DNA of 20,956 nt from Deltaproteobacteria bacterium. GTDB lineage: Bacteria > Desulfobacterota > DSM-4660 > Desulfatiglandales > Desulfatiglandaceae. Position 1 is the first letter of the stretch. Every line of letters starts with the position of its first letter. Location: contig JABGPV010000058.1 of NCBI GenBank assembly GCA_018644785.1, forward strand, positions 1 through 20,956. The letters run 5' to 3'. Of this stretch, positions 6,821 to 14,983 are shown one piece after another. Below the pieces are notes generated by a model. That model saw only the letters and a list, made by a program, of their open reading frames with translations, searched no databases and was not told the origin of the DNA. Made by a program: the position numbers and the translations under genes.

Positions 6821-7411
6821 CTAAAACCGTTCAATAACCTTTCCCTTTTCCACAAATGACGCCATCGTCTCATAGGCGCCGCGCAAAGTCGAAACGGCCC
6901 CTTTCAGTTTTTCATTGAGCATATCCTCCGCCCCCAGCGCATTTTCAACCCTTTCGGAAATTTCCTCACCCTGCTCAAGATAATTTCCGATTTCTTCCAG
7001 AATCTTCTTTCGCTTTTCATGCTTTTTTCGCTCTTCTTCAATAACCGGCAGAAGCCTGGCAATTGAGTATTCCACAAGCGCATCTCTCGGTGTTTCAAAA
7101 TCCTTTGAAACCTCTTCCAGGCTGCAAAGTGTCCGCCGGCTCAGAACAAAGGTTTTCTGAACCCGTTTCAGCCTCAAAAATCGCTTGGATTCCATTTCCC
7201 GGGCAACCACCGCCAATGATTCCACATCATCGATCAAATGATCAAAAAGGGACTTCTGTTTGATCCCCATATGAGCGGCCGCCACACTGATGGCCTCAAT
7301 GGCTTTTCCACTGAGCCTAAAGGTTGCCCGCACGGATTGTTTACCCCTCAGTTCAGACAAAGACGGTACGACAATCCCCTGTTCCGGACGTCCATATTTT
7401 CCTTCCACCAT
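6821..7411 (-). CDS. Unrecognised protein with a possible ribbon-helix-helix N-terminus and coiled-coil C-terminus
   Basis: 196 residues. I do not recognise a named family. Residues 25-60 (SVRATFRLSGKAIEAISVAA and the following MGIKQKSLFDHLIDD) have the strand-helix-helix rhythm of ribbon-helix-helix DNA-binding proteins. A second, similar strand-helix stretch follows (KTFVLSRRTLCSLEEVSKDF). Residues 115-150 (EEERKKHEKRKKILEEIGNY) are highly charged and probably coiled coil. GTG at 7420 is in frame, but GAGGTGA then sits five bases before the ATG at 7411, which makes 7411 the start. It stands between sufB and S1 with no close partner. A role as a DNA-binding regulator is possible, not shown. 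Confidence 0.75.
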   Translation of the reverse strand: MVEGKYGRPEQGIVVPSLSELRGKQSVRATFRLSGKAIEAISVAAAHMGIKQKSLFDHLIDDVESLAVVAREMESKRFLRLKRVQKTFVLSRRTLCSLEEVSKDFETPRDALVEYSIARLLPVIEEERKKHEKRKKILEEIGNYLEQGEEISERVENALGAEDMLNEKLKGAVSTLRGAYETMASFVEKGKVIERF

Positions 7412-7444
7412 AATGATCACCTCAGATCTTCAGACATTCATTAC

Positions 7445-7474
7445 TTATTACCATAAATCTATTTCGTAATGCAA
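7445..7474 (-). promoter_or_regulatory. Weak candidate promoter for the 7411 gene
   Basis: On the minus strand TTGCAT (7474-7469), 18 bases, then TAATAA (7450-7445). It is 33 bases before the start codon in an AT-rich stretch. The match is partial. Confidence 0.3.
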
Positions 7475-7540
7475 TACTTTCCTTTTCCACCCTTGGGTAT
7501 TAAAGAATCTGTAATGAGGGAAAAAAATTGCGAAAGAGAA

Positions 7541-7574
7541 ACAAAAGAGGCCGCTCCGGTTGAGCAGCCCCTCT
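7541..7574 (-). terminator. Rho-independent terminator of the suf operon
   Basis: On the minus strand AGAGG, GGCT, GCTC, the loop AACCG, GAGC, GG and CCTCT form an interrupted stem (7574-7546), followed at once by TTTTGT and more U-rich sequence. It begins 28 bases after the sufB stop, on the strand expected for the operon. Confidence 0.75.
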
Positions 7575-7601
7575 CATTAAAAAAGGGGGGGACCGGGAAG
7601 C

Positions 7602-8836
7602 TTACATGACGTCTTTGTCGCTCTCTTCTATGACCCGGTCGATCTCGGCCTGAAGTTGGGGCGGAAGCCCCGGGATATCAACACTTAAAAACCCCCGAAC
7701 AATGGTGGAGGTGGCCTCTTCCTCGTTGAGCCCCCGGCTCATGAGGTAGGAGATCTCCTCCTGGGCGATTTTCCCCACAGCGGCCTCATGACTCATTTCC
7801 ACCCCGTCCACATGCCCTTCCAGCTCCGGGATGGCAGAATCAAGCCCCCATTTAACAACAATCCCTTACATTCCAGATGAGCCTTGATTTCGGGAACTTC
7901 TCCGATGAGATGCCCCCTTGCGATCATCTTTCCGCCATTGCTGATGGCCCTGGCAACGATTTCCGCCCGGGTTCCTTTCGCCTTGAGAAAAATCCGACCG
8001 CCCAGATCGTATTCGGATCCGGGACTTCCCACCACGATGCTGTAAAAGCGCGCCACCGCGTCTTCACCCACCAAATGGGTTGTGGGATACATCTGTATGC
8101 TTCGAACCGGCTTCATGGAAATATAATTGTTAATGAAAAGGCCGCCCTCTTCCACCCTTGCCACGGACCGGGGACGTACCATCACTTCCTCCGCCCAATT
8201 GTGAATCATGGTGAAGGTCAGTTTGGCGTTTTTCTTTACAAAAAACTCCGATATCCCCACATGGAGCCCCCGTTTAAGATAGGGGGCCGTGGCACATCCC
8301 GATATGATGTGAAGTTCGGAATCTTCTTCCGCAACAATGATGTTGTGCACATTCTGCTGCATGCCGTCCTTATGCATATAAAGACAGGCCTGAACGGGAT
8401 AGACCGATTTGCTTCCGGGAAGGGACCGGATGACGTATCCGTCGTGCAAACCCAACTGGGCGGCCGCCGTATATTTGTCGGCGCTCACGTCCGCCAGCTT
8501 CCAGTAATAGTCGCGAACCCAAGGCTGCTCCGCCAGCGCTTTTTGAATGGAAAGAACTTCAATGCCTTCCTGGGAACTGTGGCAATGGACAGCGTGGTCG
8601 TTCATCTGTAAAAAGGTTCCGCCCCTTTCCTTTTCCGTCACATCCAGCCCCGCCATGAGCAGTCGCTCCTGTTCTTCCTTTGGCAGACTGCGAAGGTCAT
8701 CATCCGCCATTTCAAAATGGGGTGAAGGCGTTGGATCAAATGTACTAAGATCCACATCCGGCCCTATGGCGCCCTTTTTGTCAATTGCCGCTTTCGCTTT
8801 TAACTCAAACTGGTCAAACTGTTCGTCGATATGCAT
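7602..8836 (-). pseudogene. sufB: SufB/SufD-type Fe-S scaffold protein, interrupted by a one-base frameshift
   Basis: SufB-family scaffold that, with the SufC ATPase, assembles Fe-S clusters in the cytoplasm. The first frame (8836 to the stop near 7793) carries the beta-helix core, with [20 protein letters not shown] holding the conserved Cys. It then runs off into unrelated residues ([12 protein letters not shown]). The normal continuation [20 protein letters not shown] and [16 protein letters not shown] is present one frame over and ends at 7602. Total length 1235 bases is one short of 412 codons, so adding one base restores a 411-residue protein of normal size. The break lies at or just after the C5 run 7845-7849 (GGGGG in the mRNA). 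GTG at 8845 is in frame, but ATG 8836 has GAGGAG eight bases upstream. It overlaps the end of sufC by 37 bases. A homopolymer sequencing error is the likeliest explanation. Confidence 0.88.
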
Positions 8837-9579
8837 CTTACGCACTCCTCATATCCGGTGTCGCCCACGCAATTGAGAATCTCCCTGGGGTTACTCACAC
8901 AACTGAGCTTCCCGTTGTAGAGCACCTGTCCTTTATCGGCCGAGACATAATCCAGGATAAACCCCGTATGGGTAATGATCAAACCCATTTTGCGCCTGTC
9001 GGCCTTGGCCTGCATTTTCGACCGATCCTTTGAGGGATGAAAGTGCTTCTCAAGAAGTTCGGCAATGGTATTACCCACAAGGGTGATGTTTTCCAAGTCA
9101 ACCCCCGATTCAGGCTCGTCGAACAGCATCAGATCCGGTTCCTGCGCCATCAGCTGCAGCAATTCCGACCGTTTGATTTCACCGCCGGAAAAACCCGCGT
9201 TCACGTCCCGGTCCAGGAAGTCTTCAAAATCGACGCGCCTTGCCAGGGCCGTTGAATCGATTTCCTCTCCAGCGCACAAATCCACCATCTGCCGGGTTTT
9301 GAGACCGTTAATGGTGGGCGGTCGCTGGTAACTCATACCGATGCCCATTTTTGCCCGCTCATCAATAGGGGCATGGGTAATATCCTCCCCCTTGAACATA
9401 ATCTTCCCGGAAACCACCTGGTACTGGGGGTATCCCATAATGGTCATCAACAGGGACGTCTTCCCGCTCCCGTTGGGGCCAAAAAGGATGTGGGTTTCAC
9501 CGGGGTTAATTTCGAGATCAATATGTTTCAAAATCTCTTTCTCCCCCAGTTTAACCTGCAAATCCTCTATTTTAAGCAT
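8800..9579 (-). CDS. sufC: SufC-type Fe-S assembly ATPase (ABC family)
   Basis: 259-residue soluble ABC ATPase that powers Fe-S cluster assembly on SufB. Walker A is GPNGSGKT (residues 34-41), the signature is FSGGEIKRSE (from 130), and Walker B with its Glu is LMLFDEPESGVD (150-161). The H-loop His lies in IITHTGF. SGGEIKRSE with PESGVD is typical of SufC rather than transport ABCs. A charged insert sits before the H-loop strand (KDRSKMQAKADRRKMG), and the C-terminal tail with three Cys (NCVGDTGYEECVRC) is longer than in E. coli SufC. The start has AAGGAG eight to nine bases upstream. Only sufC and sufB are present here, with no sufS, sufU or sufE, as in the minimal two-gene SUF/SMS systems of anaerobes and archaea. 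Confidence 0.94.
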   Translation of the reverse strand: MLKIEDLQVKLGEKEILKHIDLEINPGETHILFGPNGSGKTSLLMTIMGYPQYQVVSGKIMFKGEDITHAPIDERAKMGIGMSYQRPPTINGLKTRQMVDLCAGEEIDSTALARRVDFEDFLDRDVNAGFSGGEIKRSELLQLMAQEPDLMLFDEPESGVDLENITLVGNTIAELLEKHFHPSKDRSKMQAKADRRKMGLIITHTGFILDYVSADKGQVLYNGKLSCVSNPREILNCVGDTGYEECVRCISTNSLTSLS

Positions 9580-9659
9580 CTTATATCTCCTTTTTGCAGC
9601 GTTCCTTTTTCAAGACTGCCATCATGTTTCCATAGGGAAAGAATTTGGCATGGTTCATA

Positions 9660-9688
9660 CTTATAACAACTGTTGCCCACTTTCGCAA
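9660..9688 (-). promoter_or_regulatory. Candidate sigma70 promoter of sufCB
   Basis: On the minus strand TTGCGA (9688-9683), 17 bases, TATAAG (9665-9660). It is 81 bases upstream of the sufC start, in a 315-base gap (9580-9894) between divergent genes that otherwise holds only a second promoter candidate facing the other way. No IscR/Rrf2-like site or regulator gene is obvious. Confidence 0.45.
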
Positions 9689-9772
9689 GACGGCTGTCCC
9701 GGGACCCAAACAGCAGACTCCGGCCGTTTCAACGCCCATCAAGGGTTCTATAGCTATTGATTACCTTAAATA

Positions 9773-9801
9773 TTGCTATATTTTTCAGATGGAGATATGA
9801 T
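9773..9801 (+). promoter_or_regulatory. Candidate sigma70 promoter of the amidase-like gene
   Basis: TTGCTA (9773-9778), 17 bases, TATGAT (9796-9801), with an AT-rich upstream stretch. A start near 9808 would give a leader of about 85 bases to the ATG at 9895. Confidence 0.4.
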
Positions 9802-9894
9802 CCTGTTCCGATTAATGTGAAGTTATGACGTTACATAATCTTGCAAACATCCCGGCAACGACGCAGCCCCTGACATTTGAGTAAACGGCATTCC

Positions 9895-11541
9895 ATGGAA
9901 GTCTTTTTTCCTCCAGGTCTACCTCCGGAAAATTTACGGCGGCTTATCAATGAATATACATCGATTCTGCCGGATAGCACCATTAGATTGAAATTTACGC
10001 GGAATGTTCTGAAACACTTTCACAACCCTCCCAAGCGCCACGGGTTTCGCCATTCTTGGAGCGAAGCGGCATTCAGGAAAGTACTTGAGGCGGAAATTGA
10101 GATACTGGTTCCCGGAAGCGATCTTCTGTTGAAGAATGCGATTCAAAACGGAGATATTTCGCGGTCGCCATTCTCATTGTTAAACATCCGCTGCTTCCAA
10201 CGATCGGTCTTCTTTTTCATTATAATCACTTCAGTTCTCGGGTTGTTTATCGGGGCTGCGTCTTTATACATTTTTGTCAGCCAAAACGATTCCGGCAACC
10301 CCGAAACAACCGCTTTTTCTCCCATTGAAACTCAAGTCCCATTTCAAGCCCTGAGGGATGAGGTTCCGGATCAACCAACCGAATACACGGACTTCGATGA
10401 TCTCCTTGAAAACCCGTTTTCATTCCGTTTGATTGAAAACCACGTCCCGTTTAAACCCCTGGCCGGTCGGATTTCCGCTGAAAACCCTTTGGAAGCGGTT
10501 GTACCGGACGTCCCCCCCCCTGCGATGAAAGCACAAAAAAAGAATGAGGAAGAAAACTTTCCCGAATACATCGAACGCCAGATCTGGCTTGTTGAAAAAA
10601 CCGGCGACGTGGAAACCTACAGCAACCGGTTGCAAATCATCACCTCATTTTGTGTGGACAACATACCCAGAAGCTATGTTGTCTTTCCGAAAAAGACCGA
10701 CGCGCTCCCCGGAGAAGAGCACCTGGCAACGAAAATCCGGGGCATTCTCTACCATGCCTCTGAAGGCGACATGGCGCCCTTCAAACCGGAGAAGAACCGG
10801 TTGCTCAAGAAATACAGCAGTCAGTTATTGAAATATGTTTGCCGGAAAAAGGGGTATCATTATCTAATTGATCGTTTTGGCCGCGTGTATCGGATCGTCC
10901 GTGAAGAAGATGCGGCCTTTCATGCCGGGAACTCCGTCTGGGCGGATGAAGATTCAATTTTCCTGAATCTGAACCATGCCTTCATCGGAATCTGCTTTGA
11001 GGGCAAAGGCTTCGAGGAAGTTTATGAACCCGGTTCAACGAAACCCAGAATCAGGGTCGCAGACGAAACGACTATCACTAAAGCCCAGATTCAGTCAGGA
11101 AAAGAACTTACGGACTGGTTGCGATTCCATTACGGCATTCCACAGAGAAATTGCGTTCCGCACGGTATTGCATCCGTTTACCCCAAAAACCGACTTATCG
11201 GTTATCACCTCGATTTGGCTCACGGGTTTCCATTTGACCGCTTTGGTCTTCGAAACAAGTACCAGGAAATGATTCCCTCGATCATAGAATTCGGGTTCAA
11301 GGGGGACCGATATTTTCGGGAAGCATTAAATGACAATGTATGGCCGGGGGTAAATCGTTCCGAAGAATACCTGAAAAAAAAGGCCGAACAGGCAGGAATC
11401 TCTGAGAGAGACTACAGGAAAAAACTGAACCTGCGGTTTGATCGATATTCTGATTGGCAAAAGCATCTGCATGACAACTTGACAACGACCCTCACCCCGG
11501 AAAATGATCCGCGAAGGGGGCGGGATCAAGTGAATCATTGA
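9895..11541 (+). CDS. Membrane-anchored PGRP/amidase_2-domain protein
   Basis: 548 residues from the ATG at 9895. About 100 polar residues come first, then one hydrophobic segment (VFFFIIITSVLGLFIGAASL, about residues 105-128), so the N-terminus is probably cytoplasmic and the rest periplasmic. A low-complexity linker carries two similar blocks (IETQVPFQAL and IENHVPFKPL). The C-terminal half follows the N-acetylmuramoyl-alanine amidase/PGRP pattern: GILYHAS with a candidate zinc His, YHYLIDRFGRVYRI, AAFHAGNS, NHAFIGICFEG, then CVPHG and GYHLDLAHGFPFDRFG near the other expected ligand. This suggests peptidoglycan-peptide cleavage or binding in the cell wall. The start is uncertain: neither ATG 9895 nor the in-frame TTG 9877 has a good ribosome site, and a stop lies at 9871. 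It is a single gene with its own promoter and terminator. Confidence 0.85.
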   Translation: MEVFFPPGLPPENLRRLINEYTSILPDSTIRLKFTRNVLKHFHNPPKRHGFRHSWSEAAFRKVLEAEIEILVPGSDLLLKNAIQNGDISRSPFSLLNIRCFQRSVFFFIIITSVLGLFIGAASLYIFVSQNDSGNPETTAFSPIETQVPFQALRDEVPDQPTEYTDFDDLLENPFSFRLIENHVPFKPLAGRISAENPLEAVVPDVPPPAMKAQKKNEEENFPEYIERQIWLVEKTGDVETYSNRLQIITSFCVDNIPRSYVVFPKKTDALPGEEHLATKIRGILYHASEGDMAPFKPEKNRLLKKYSSQLLKYVCRKKGYHYLIDRFGRVYRIVREEDAAFHAGNSVWADEDSIFLNLNHAFIGICFEGKGFEEVYEPGSTKPRIRVADETTITKAQIQSGKELTDWLRFHYGIPQRNCVPHGIASVYPKNRLIGYHLDLAHGFPFDRFGLRNKYQEMIPSIIEFGFKGDRYFREALNDNVWPGVNRSEEYLKKKAEQAGISERDYRKKLNLRFDRYSDWQKHLHDNLTTTLTPENDPRRGRDQVNH

Positions 11542-11611
11542 CCCGAAACCATTGACGTTCGGAACGTAAATGAGAATTGCTGGAGAATTTGGCTTTTGGG
11601 TTGCTTTTTTT
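11541..11611 (+). terminator. Candidate terminator after the amidase-like gene
   Basis: ACCCGAAACC at the stop codon (11541-11550) pairs with GGCTTTTGGGT (11591-11601) with one G-U pair and one bulge, and a run of seven T (11605-11611) follows. Inside the loop is a perfect ACGTTC-G-GAACGT inverted repeat (11555-11567). The 40-base loop is longer than usual. Confidence 0.4.
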
Positions 11612-11628
11612 CCGATTGGATGTATGAT
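11601..11628 (+). promoter_or_regulatory. Weak candidate promoter for the V4R-kinase pair
   Basis: TTGCTT (11601-11606), 16 bases, TATGAT (11623-11628), about 130 bases before the V4R start. The -35 match is poor and overlaps the terminator T-run. Confidence 0.25.
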
Positions 11629-11756
11629 CCGATGGTATATGGGTCAGAGGAAAATAGAGGTTTTGGATATGCCCCACTGGAAGGTTCTTGAAGTGCCGGG
11701 ACCGAAAAATGAAAGCATTCAGGAAGCGATCATGGTTAGCGCTTAAGGAGGCGAAG

Positions 11757-12284
11757 ATGTTTAAAGAAGAAAGAACCGAATCTAATTTTAGCTGGAGTAT
11801 GCTGGGCGACATAAATGAAGGCCGGCCGAATCTCGGCAACAAAACGACGGTGGACGTGTACCGTTTAATGCAATTTACGCTGCGGGATGCGCTTATCAAG
11901 CACGTGGGTGCCGAGAAAACCGATACAATTTTTTTCGAGGCGGGAGAAAGAGCGGGCAGGGAACTCTACAAAAACATTTTGACCCAAAAAGAAACCTTTA
12001 ATGAGTTCTTAGCCGATCTTCAAAAAACCTTAAAAGATTTGGGCATCGGCATTCTAAGGGTTGAAGCGGCGGATTTTGAAAACCTTACCTTTACATTGAC
12101 TGTGGCCGAGGATTTGGATTGTTCCGGTCTGCCGGTGGTCGATGAAGAGATTTGCACCTACGATGAGGGCTTTATTCAAGGCGTTTGGTCTGAACATACC
12201 GGCAGGGACTTTCGGGTAAAAGAAATTGACTGCTGGTGCTCCGGCGACAGGGTTTGCCGTTTTGATGTAAAACCGATTGCCTGA
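11757..12284 (+). CDS. V4R (4-vinyl-reductase) domain small-molecule sensor protein
   Basis: 175 residues. The C-terminal half carries the V4R pattern: [20 protein letters not shown] followed by [18 protein letters not shown], with Cys122, Cys133, Cys159, Cys161 and Cys167; the Cys of the ExxCxxxGxxxCxF block are conserved in the family and may bind metal or ligand. V4R domains sense small molecules, for example in XylR-type regulators, and are often fused to kinases or chemoreceptors. A longer frame opens at 11688, but the ATG at 11757 has AAGGAGG five bases upstream and is the start. The stop is 11 bases from the start of the hybrid kinase, so the two form one operon; I infer that this protein feeds a signal to that kinase. 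Confidence 0.88.
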   Translation: MFKEERTESNFSWSMLGDINEGRPNLGNKTTVDVYRLMQFTLRDALIKHVGAEKTDTIFFEAGERAGRELYKNILTQKETFNEFLADLQKTLKDLGIGILRVEAADFENLTFTLTVAEDLDCSGLPVVDEEICTYDEGFIQGVWSEHTGRDFRVKEIDCWCSGDRVCRFDVKPIA

Positions 12285-12295
12285 GGGGATTTTTC

Positions 12296-14284
12296 ATGCT
12301 TTATGTGGATGAGAAAATAATTGATGGGCTCACCGAAGCCATTTATTTGATATTACATGGAAAGGCGCCGGTTCCATTAGAGTTGCCTTCGGATTATCCC
12401 GACAATGAAATTAAGCAACTCGTAGGGTATATCAACAAATTTACAGATGAATATAATAAATTCACAGACTTTGCCTATTCCCTTGCTAAAGGTGAATTGA
12501 ACTATAAACCCCCGAAGGGGAAGATGAGAGTTGCTGAATCTATCAAATCTCTCCACGCCAGTTTGCGGCATCTCACCTGGCAAGCGGAACAGATTTCCAA
12601 TGGAGATTTCACTCAAAATGTTGATTTTATGGGTGATTTTTCTATGGCATTTAACAAAATGACAAAACAGTTGGATGAGAGTTACAAAAAGGTTGAAAAC
12701 GCCAACAAGGCCAAAAGTGAATTCCTGGCGAATATGAGTCATGAAATTCGCACGCCCATGAATGGCGTAATCGGCATGATTGATATGCTCTTAGACACCG
12801 ATTTGACCCCCGAGCAGCGCGACTTTGCCGAATCCGTGCAAATAAGCGCCGATGCCCTCCTCATGCTGATCAACGATATCCTTGATTTTTCCAAGATCGA
12901 GGCCGGAAAGCTCGACCTCGAAACCATCGATTTTGATCTGCGGCCCACCCTGGAAAATTTGAGCGATTTAATGGCCATGAAAACCCATGAAAAGGGCGTG
13001 GATTTTGCCTGTCTGATTCATGACCGGGTCCCCTGTCTTCTAAGGGGCGACCCCGGACGTCTTCGTCAGATTTTGACCAACCTGACGGGAAATGCCATCA
13101 AGTTTGTGGAGAAGGGCGAAGTGTCCATCAGCGTCGATCTCAAAGAGGAGGCGGAAACCGACGTCACCCTCCTCTTTGAAGTCAAAGACACCGGCATCGG
13201 TATTCCTGCGGACCGGGTGGACTCTCTTTTTGAATCGTTCACCCAGGTTGATGCTTCCACCACCCGCAAGTACGGAGGGACGGGCCTGGGTTTGACCATT
13301 TCCAAACAGCTTTCGGAAATGATGGGGGGTAGGATTGGTCTTGAGAGCGAGGAAGGGGAGGGAACCACATTCTGGTTCACGGTTGTTCTGGGAAAACAGC
13401 CTGAACAGACGGTAAAAGAGATGGCCGGTTTCGAAGATATCAAAGGAAAGCATATCCTTGTGGTGGATGATCACGCGACCAACCGAATGGTTTTCCGGGA
13501 ATATCTGGGATCGTGGGATTGCCGGGTCGGCGAGGCCGAAAGGGGGGATGAGGCCCTCCTCAAACTAAGGGATGCCGCCAACCGGGGGGATCCGTTTCAT
13601 ATCGCTGTTCTGGATATGCAGATGCCGGGAATGTCAGGAGAAACCCTGGGACGTAGCATTAAGGATGATCCCGTAATCAGAGACACGCATCTCGTTATGG
13701 CGACCTCCTTAGGCCAGCGGGGCGATGCAACGAGGTTGAAAAAGGCGGGGTTTGCCGCCTTTCTCACCAAGCCGGTGAAGAAGTCCGTCCTGTTTGACTG
13801 CCTCAGGATTGTTCAGGGGCTGAAAAATGATGCTTCAAATGACGGTGTAAAGCAGATTGTGACCGGTTTTACCGTTGAAGAAAGGAGGGTTGGCGAGGAA
13901 AAAACGGATCGTAAGCTGCGGATACTGTTGGCGGAAGACAACAAAATGAACCAGAAAGTGGCTAAAAATATGTTGAAGAAAATGGGGCACACGGTCGAGG
14001 TTGCCAACAACGGTGAAGAGGCGGTAGAAAAATTCCAAGACGAAGACTTCGATCTTATCCTCATGGACGGCCAGATGCCGGTGATGGACGGCCTGGAAGC
14101 CACAAAGACCATCAGGGAAACGGAAAAAAAATCCGCAATTGACCGTATCCCCATCATCTCGGTGACCGCCAATGCCATGAAAGGCGACAGGGAGCGGTTC
14201 CTGGCTGCCGGCATGGACGATTACATCGCCAAACCGATCAAGCGACATGCGCTTGAAGAAGTAATAGAGAGGGTTATGACTTGA
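12296..14284 (+). CDS. Soluble hybrid sensor histidine kinase with two receiver domains
   Basis: 662 residues, with no membrane segment. Residues 1-60 are an uncharacterised helical start, and about 75-130 resemble a HAMP-like linker ([23 protein letters not shown]). The dimerisation/phosphoacceptor domain has His149 in [12 protein letters not shown]. The ATPase domain has the N-box (Asn266 in [10 protein letters not shown]), DTGIGIP at 298-304 and the GGTGLGL G2 box. Receiver 1 (about 386-505) has phospho-Asp440 and Lys492; receiver 2 (about 541-660) has Asp591 and Lys646, so both look able to take phosphate. It lacks a phosphotransfer (Hpt) domain and an output domain, so the final target is elsewhere. 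GAGGGG precedes the ATG. The adjacent V4R protein is the likely sensor partner. Confidence 0.95.
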   Translation: MLYVDEKIIDGLTEAIYLILHGKAPVPLELPSDYPDNEIKQLVGYINKFTDEYNKFTDFAYSLAKGELNYKPPKGKMRVAESIKSLHASLRHLTWQAEQISNGDFTQNVDFMGDFSMAFNKMTKQLDESYKKVENANKAKSEFLANMSHEIRTPMNGVIGMIDMLLDTDLTPEQRDFAESVQISADALLMLINDILDFSKIEAGKLDLETIDFDLRPTLENLSDLMAMKTHEKGVDFACLIHDRVPCLLRGDPGRLRQILTNLTGNAIKFVEKGEVSISVDLKEEAETDVTLLFEVKDTGIGIPADRVDSLFESFTQVDASTTRKYGGTGLGLTISKQLSEMMGGRIGLESEEGEGTTFWFTVVLGKQPEQTVKEMAGFEDIKGKHILVVDDHATNRMVFREYLGSWDCRVGEAERGDEALLKLRDAANRGDPFHIAVLDMQMPGMSGETLGRSIKDDPVIRDTHLVMATSLGQRGDATRLKKAGFAAFLTKPVKKSVLFDCLRIVQGLKNDASNDGVKQIVTGFTVEERRVGEEKTDRKLRILLAEDNKMNQKVAKNMLKKMGHTVEVANNGEEAVEKFQDEDFDLILMDGQMPVMDGLEATKTIRETEKKSAIDRIPIISVTANAMKGDRERFLAAGMDDYIAKPIKRHALEEVIERVMT

Positions 14285-14405
14285 TTCCTTGACCGGCCGA
14301 AACGTACCTGCATCAGCCGTAAACGGCCATCTGTCGATCTACCTGTTCGCTAATCCTACTCAGCATGTCAGGCGTTATCCCGAGAGAATGGGTTCAAGTA
14401 AATCC

Positions 14406-14434
14406 TTGACCAAAACCCGCTCATGTTTTATGAA
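14406..14434 (+). promoter_or_regulatory. Candidate sigma70 promoter of the receiver-MinD-actin operon
   Basis: TTGACC (14406-14411), 17 bases, TATGAA (14429-14434), 75 bases before the GTG start at 14509. It lies in the 224-base gap after the hybrid kinase, which otherwise holds only a weak GGCCG/CGGCC hairpin (14295-14328). Confidence 0.4.
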
Positions 14435-14508
14435 CAGACCTGGTCTTGCTGCGGGCCCGTCCCAATCCATATTGAACGGAAAACGTGTGATATGAGGATA
14501 GAGCAAAA

Positions 14509-14937
14509 GTGTCTGATTTGGTGGTTGTCTTTTCATTAGACCCGATGAGGGGCCGTATTATTCAAAAGGTCCTGATGCGAAACCGTGTCGAAGCCCTCTT
14601 GTTGGAAACCATTGAACAGGTGGGAAAGGCCATTTCAGGGAAGGCGCCGGGGGTCGTGATTTTTGATACGGCCGGCTGTATTAAAGAAGAAATCAACCAT
14701 CTGAGCAATCTTTGCGGAACACTGGCCCAAACCGCTGTAATACTGGTGGGGGATGTGGCGGTCCTGGAAAGGTTCGAAGGCTCAGCTGCCGGGGGGGAAC
14801 TGCGTCTTTCAAACCCCCTTGATCCGGAGTTGCTCGCGGCAAAGGTCGGGGCACTTTTGTCCCTGGAGGTGGAAGAAAAACCTTCGGGAGACGGTTCCCT
14901 TGAAAAGGATTTGAAAGGGTTTCTGGGGCTGCAATGA
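14509..14937 (+). CDS. Degenerate receiver-like (pseudo-REC) domain protein
   Basis: 142 residues with the alternating strand-helix order of a response-regulator receiver and no output domain: LVVVFSLDPM (strand 1 with an acidic residue), GVVIFDTAG (strand 3 with Asp53 where the phospho-Asp would be), AVILVGD (strand 4) and LSNPLDPELLAAKV, where a receiver has the K-P motif. The Lys is replaced by Asn102, and only one N-terminal acidic residue remains, so normal phosphorylation is doubtful. A 22-residue tail (VEEKPSGDGSLEKDLKGFLG) follows. GTG 14509 is the likely start, with GAGG about 11 bases upstream. It is 46 bases from the MinD-like gene and probably acts with it, as CheY-like adaptors do with ParA/MinD positioning ATPases. 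That role is inferred. Confidence 0.7.
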   Translation: MSDLVVVFSLDPMRGRIIQKVLMRNRVEALLLETIEQVGKAISGKAPGVVIFDTAGCIKEEINHLSNLCGTLAQTAVILVGDVAVLERFEGSAAGGELRLSNPLDPELLAAKVGALLSLEVEEKPSGDGSLEKDLKGFLGLQ

Positions 14938-14983
14938 ATCGTCGCATCGTTCATTGAAGAACCGTGAACCGTTATGGGCGTTT

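Noticed and set aside
7838..7855. Programmed -1 frameshift in sufB
   Set aside because: The needed shift is -1, but the GGG GGC context does not form a canonical X XXY YYZ heptamer; an indel or base-calling error is simpler.
7877..8611. 244-codon plus-strand ORF opposite sufB
   Set aside because: It lies fully antisense to the clear SufB coding sequence and has no recognisable domain; it is a long shadow frame.
13040..13474. Minus-strand ORFs opposite the hybrid kinase
   Set aside because: They overlap the ATPase and receiver domains of a certain gene and show no domain.
14289..14495. 68-codon ORF after the hybrid kinase
   Set aside because: No ribosome site, no family resemblance, and it covers the likely promoter of the next operon.
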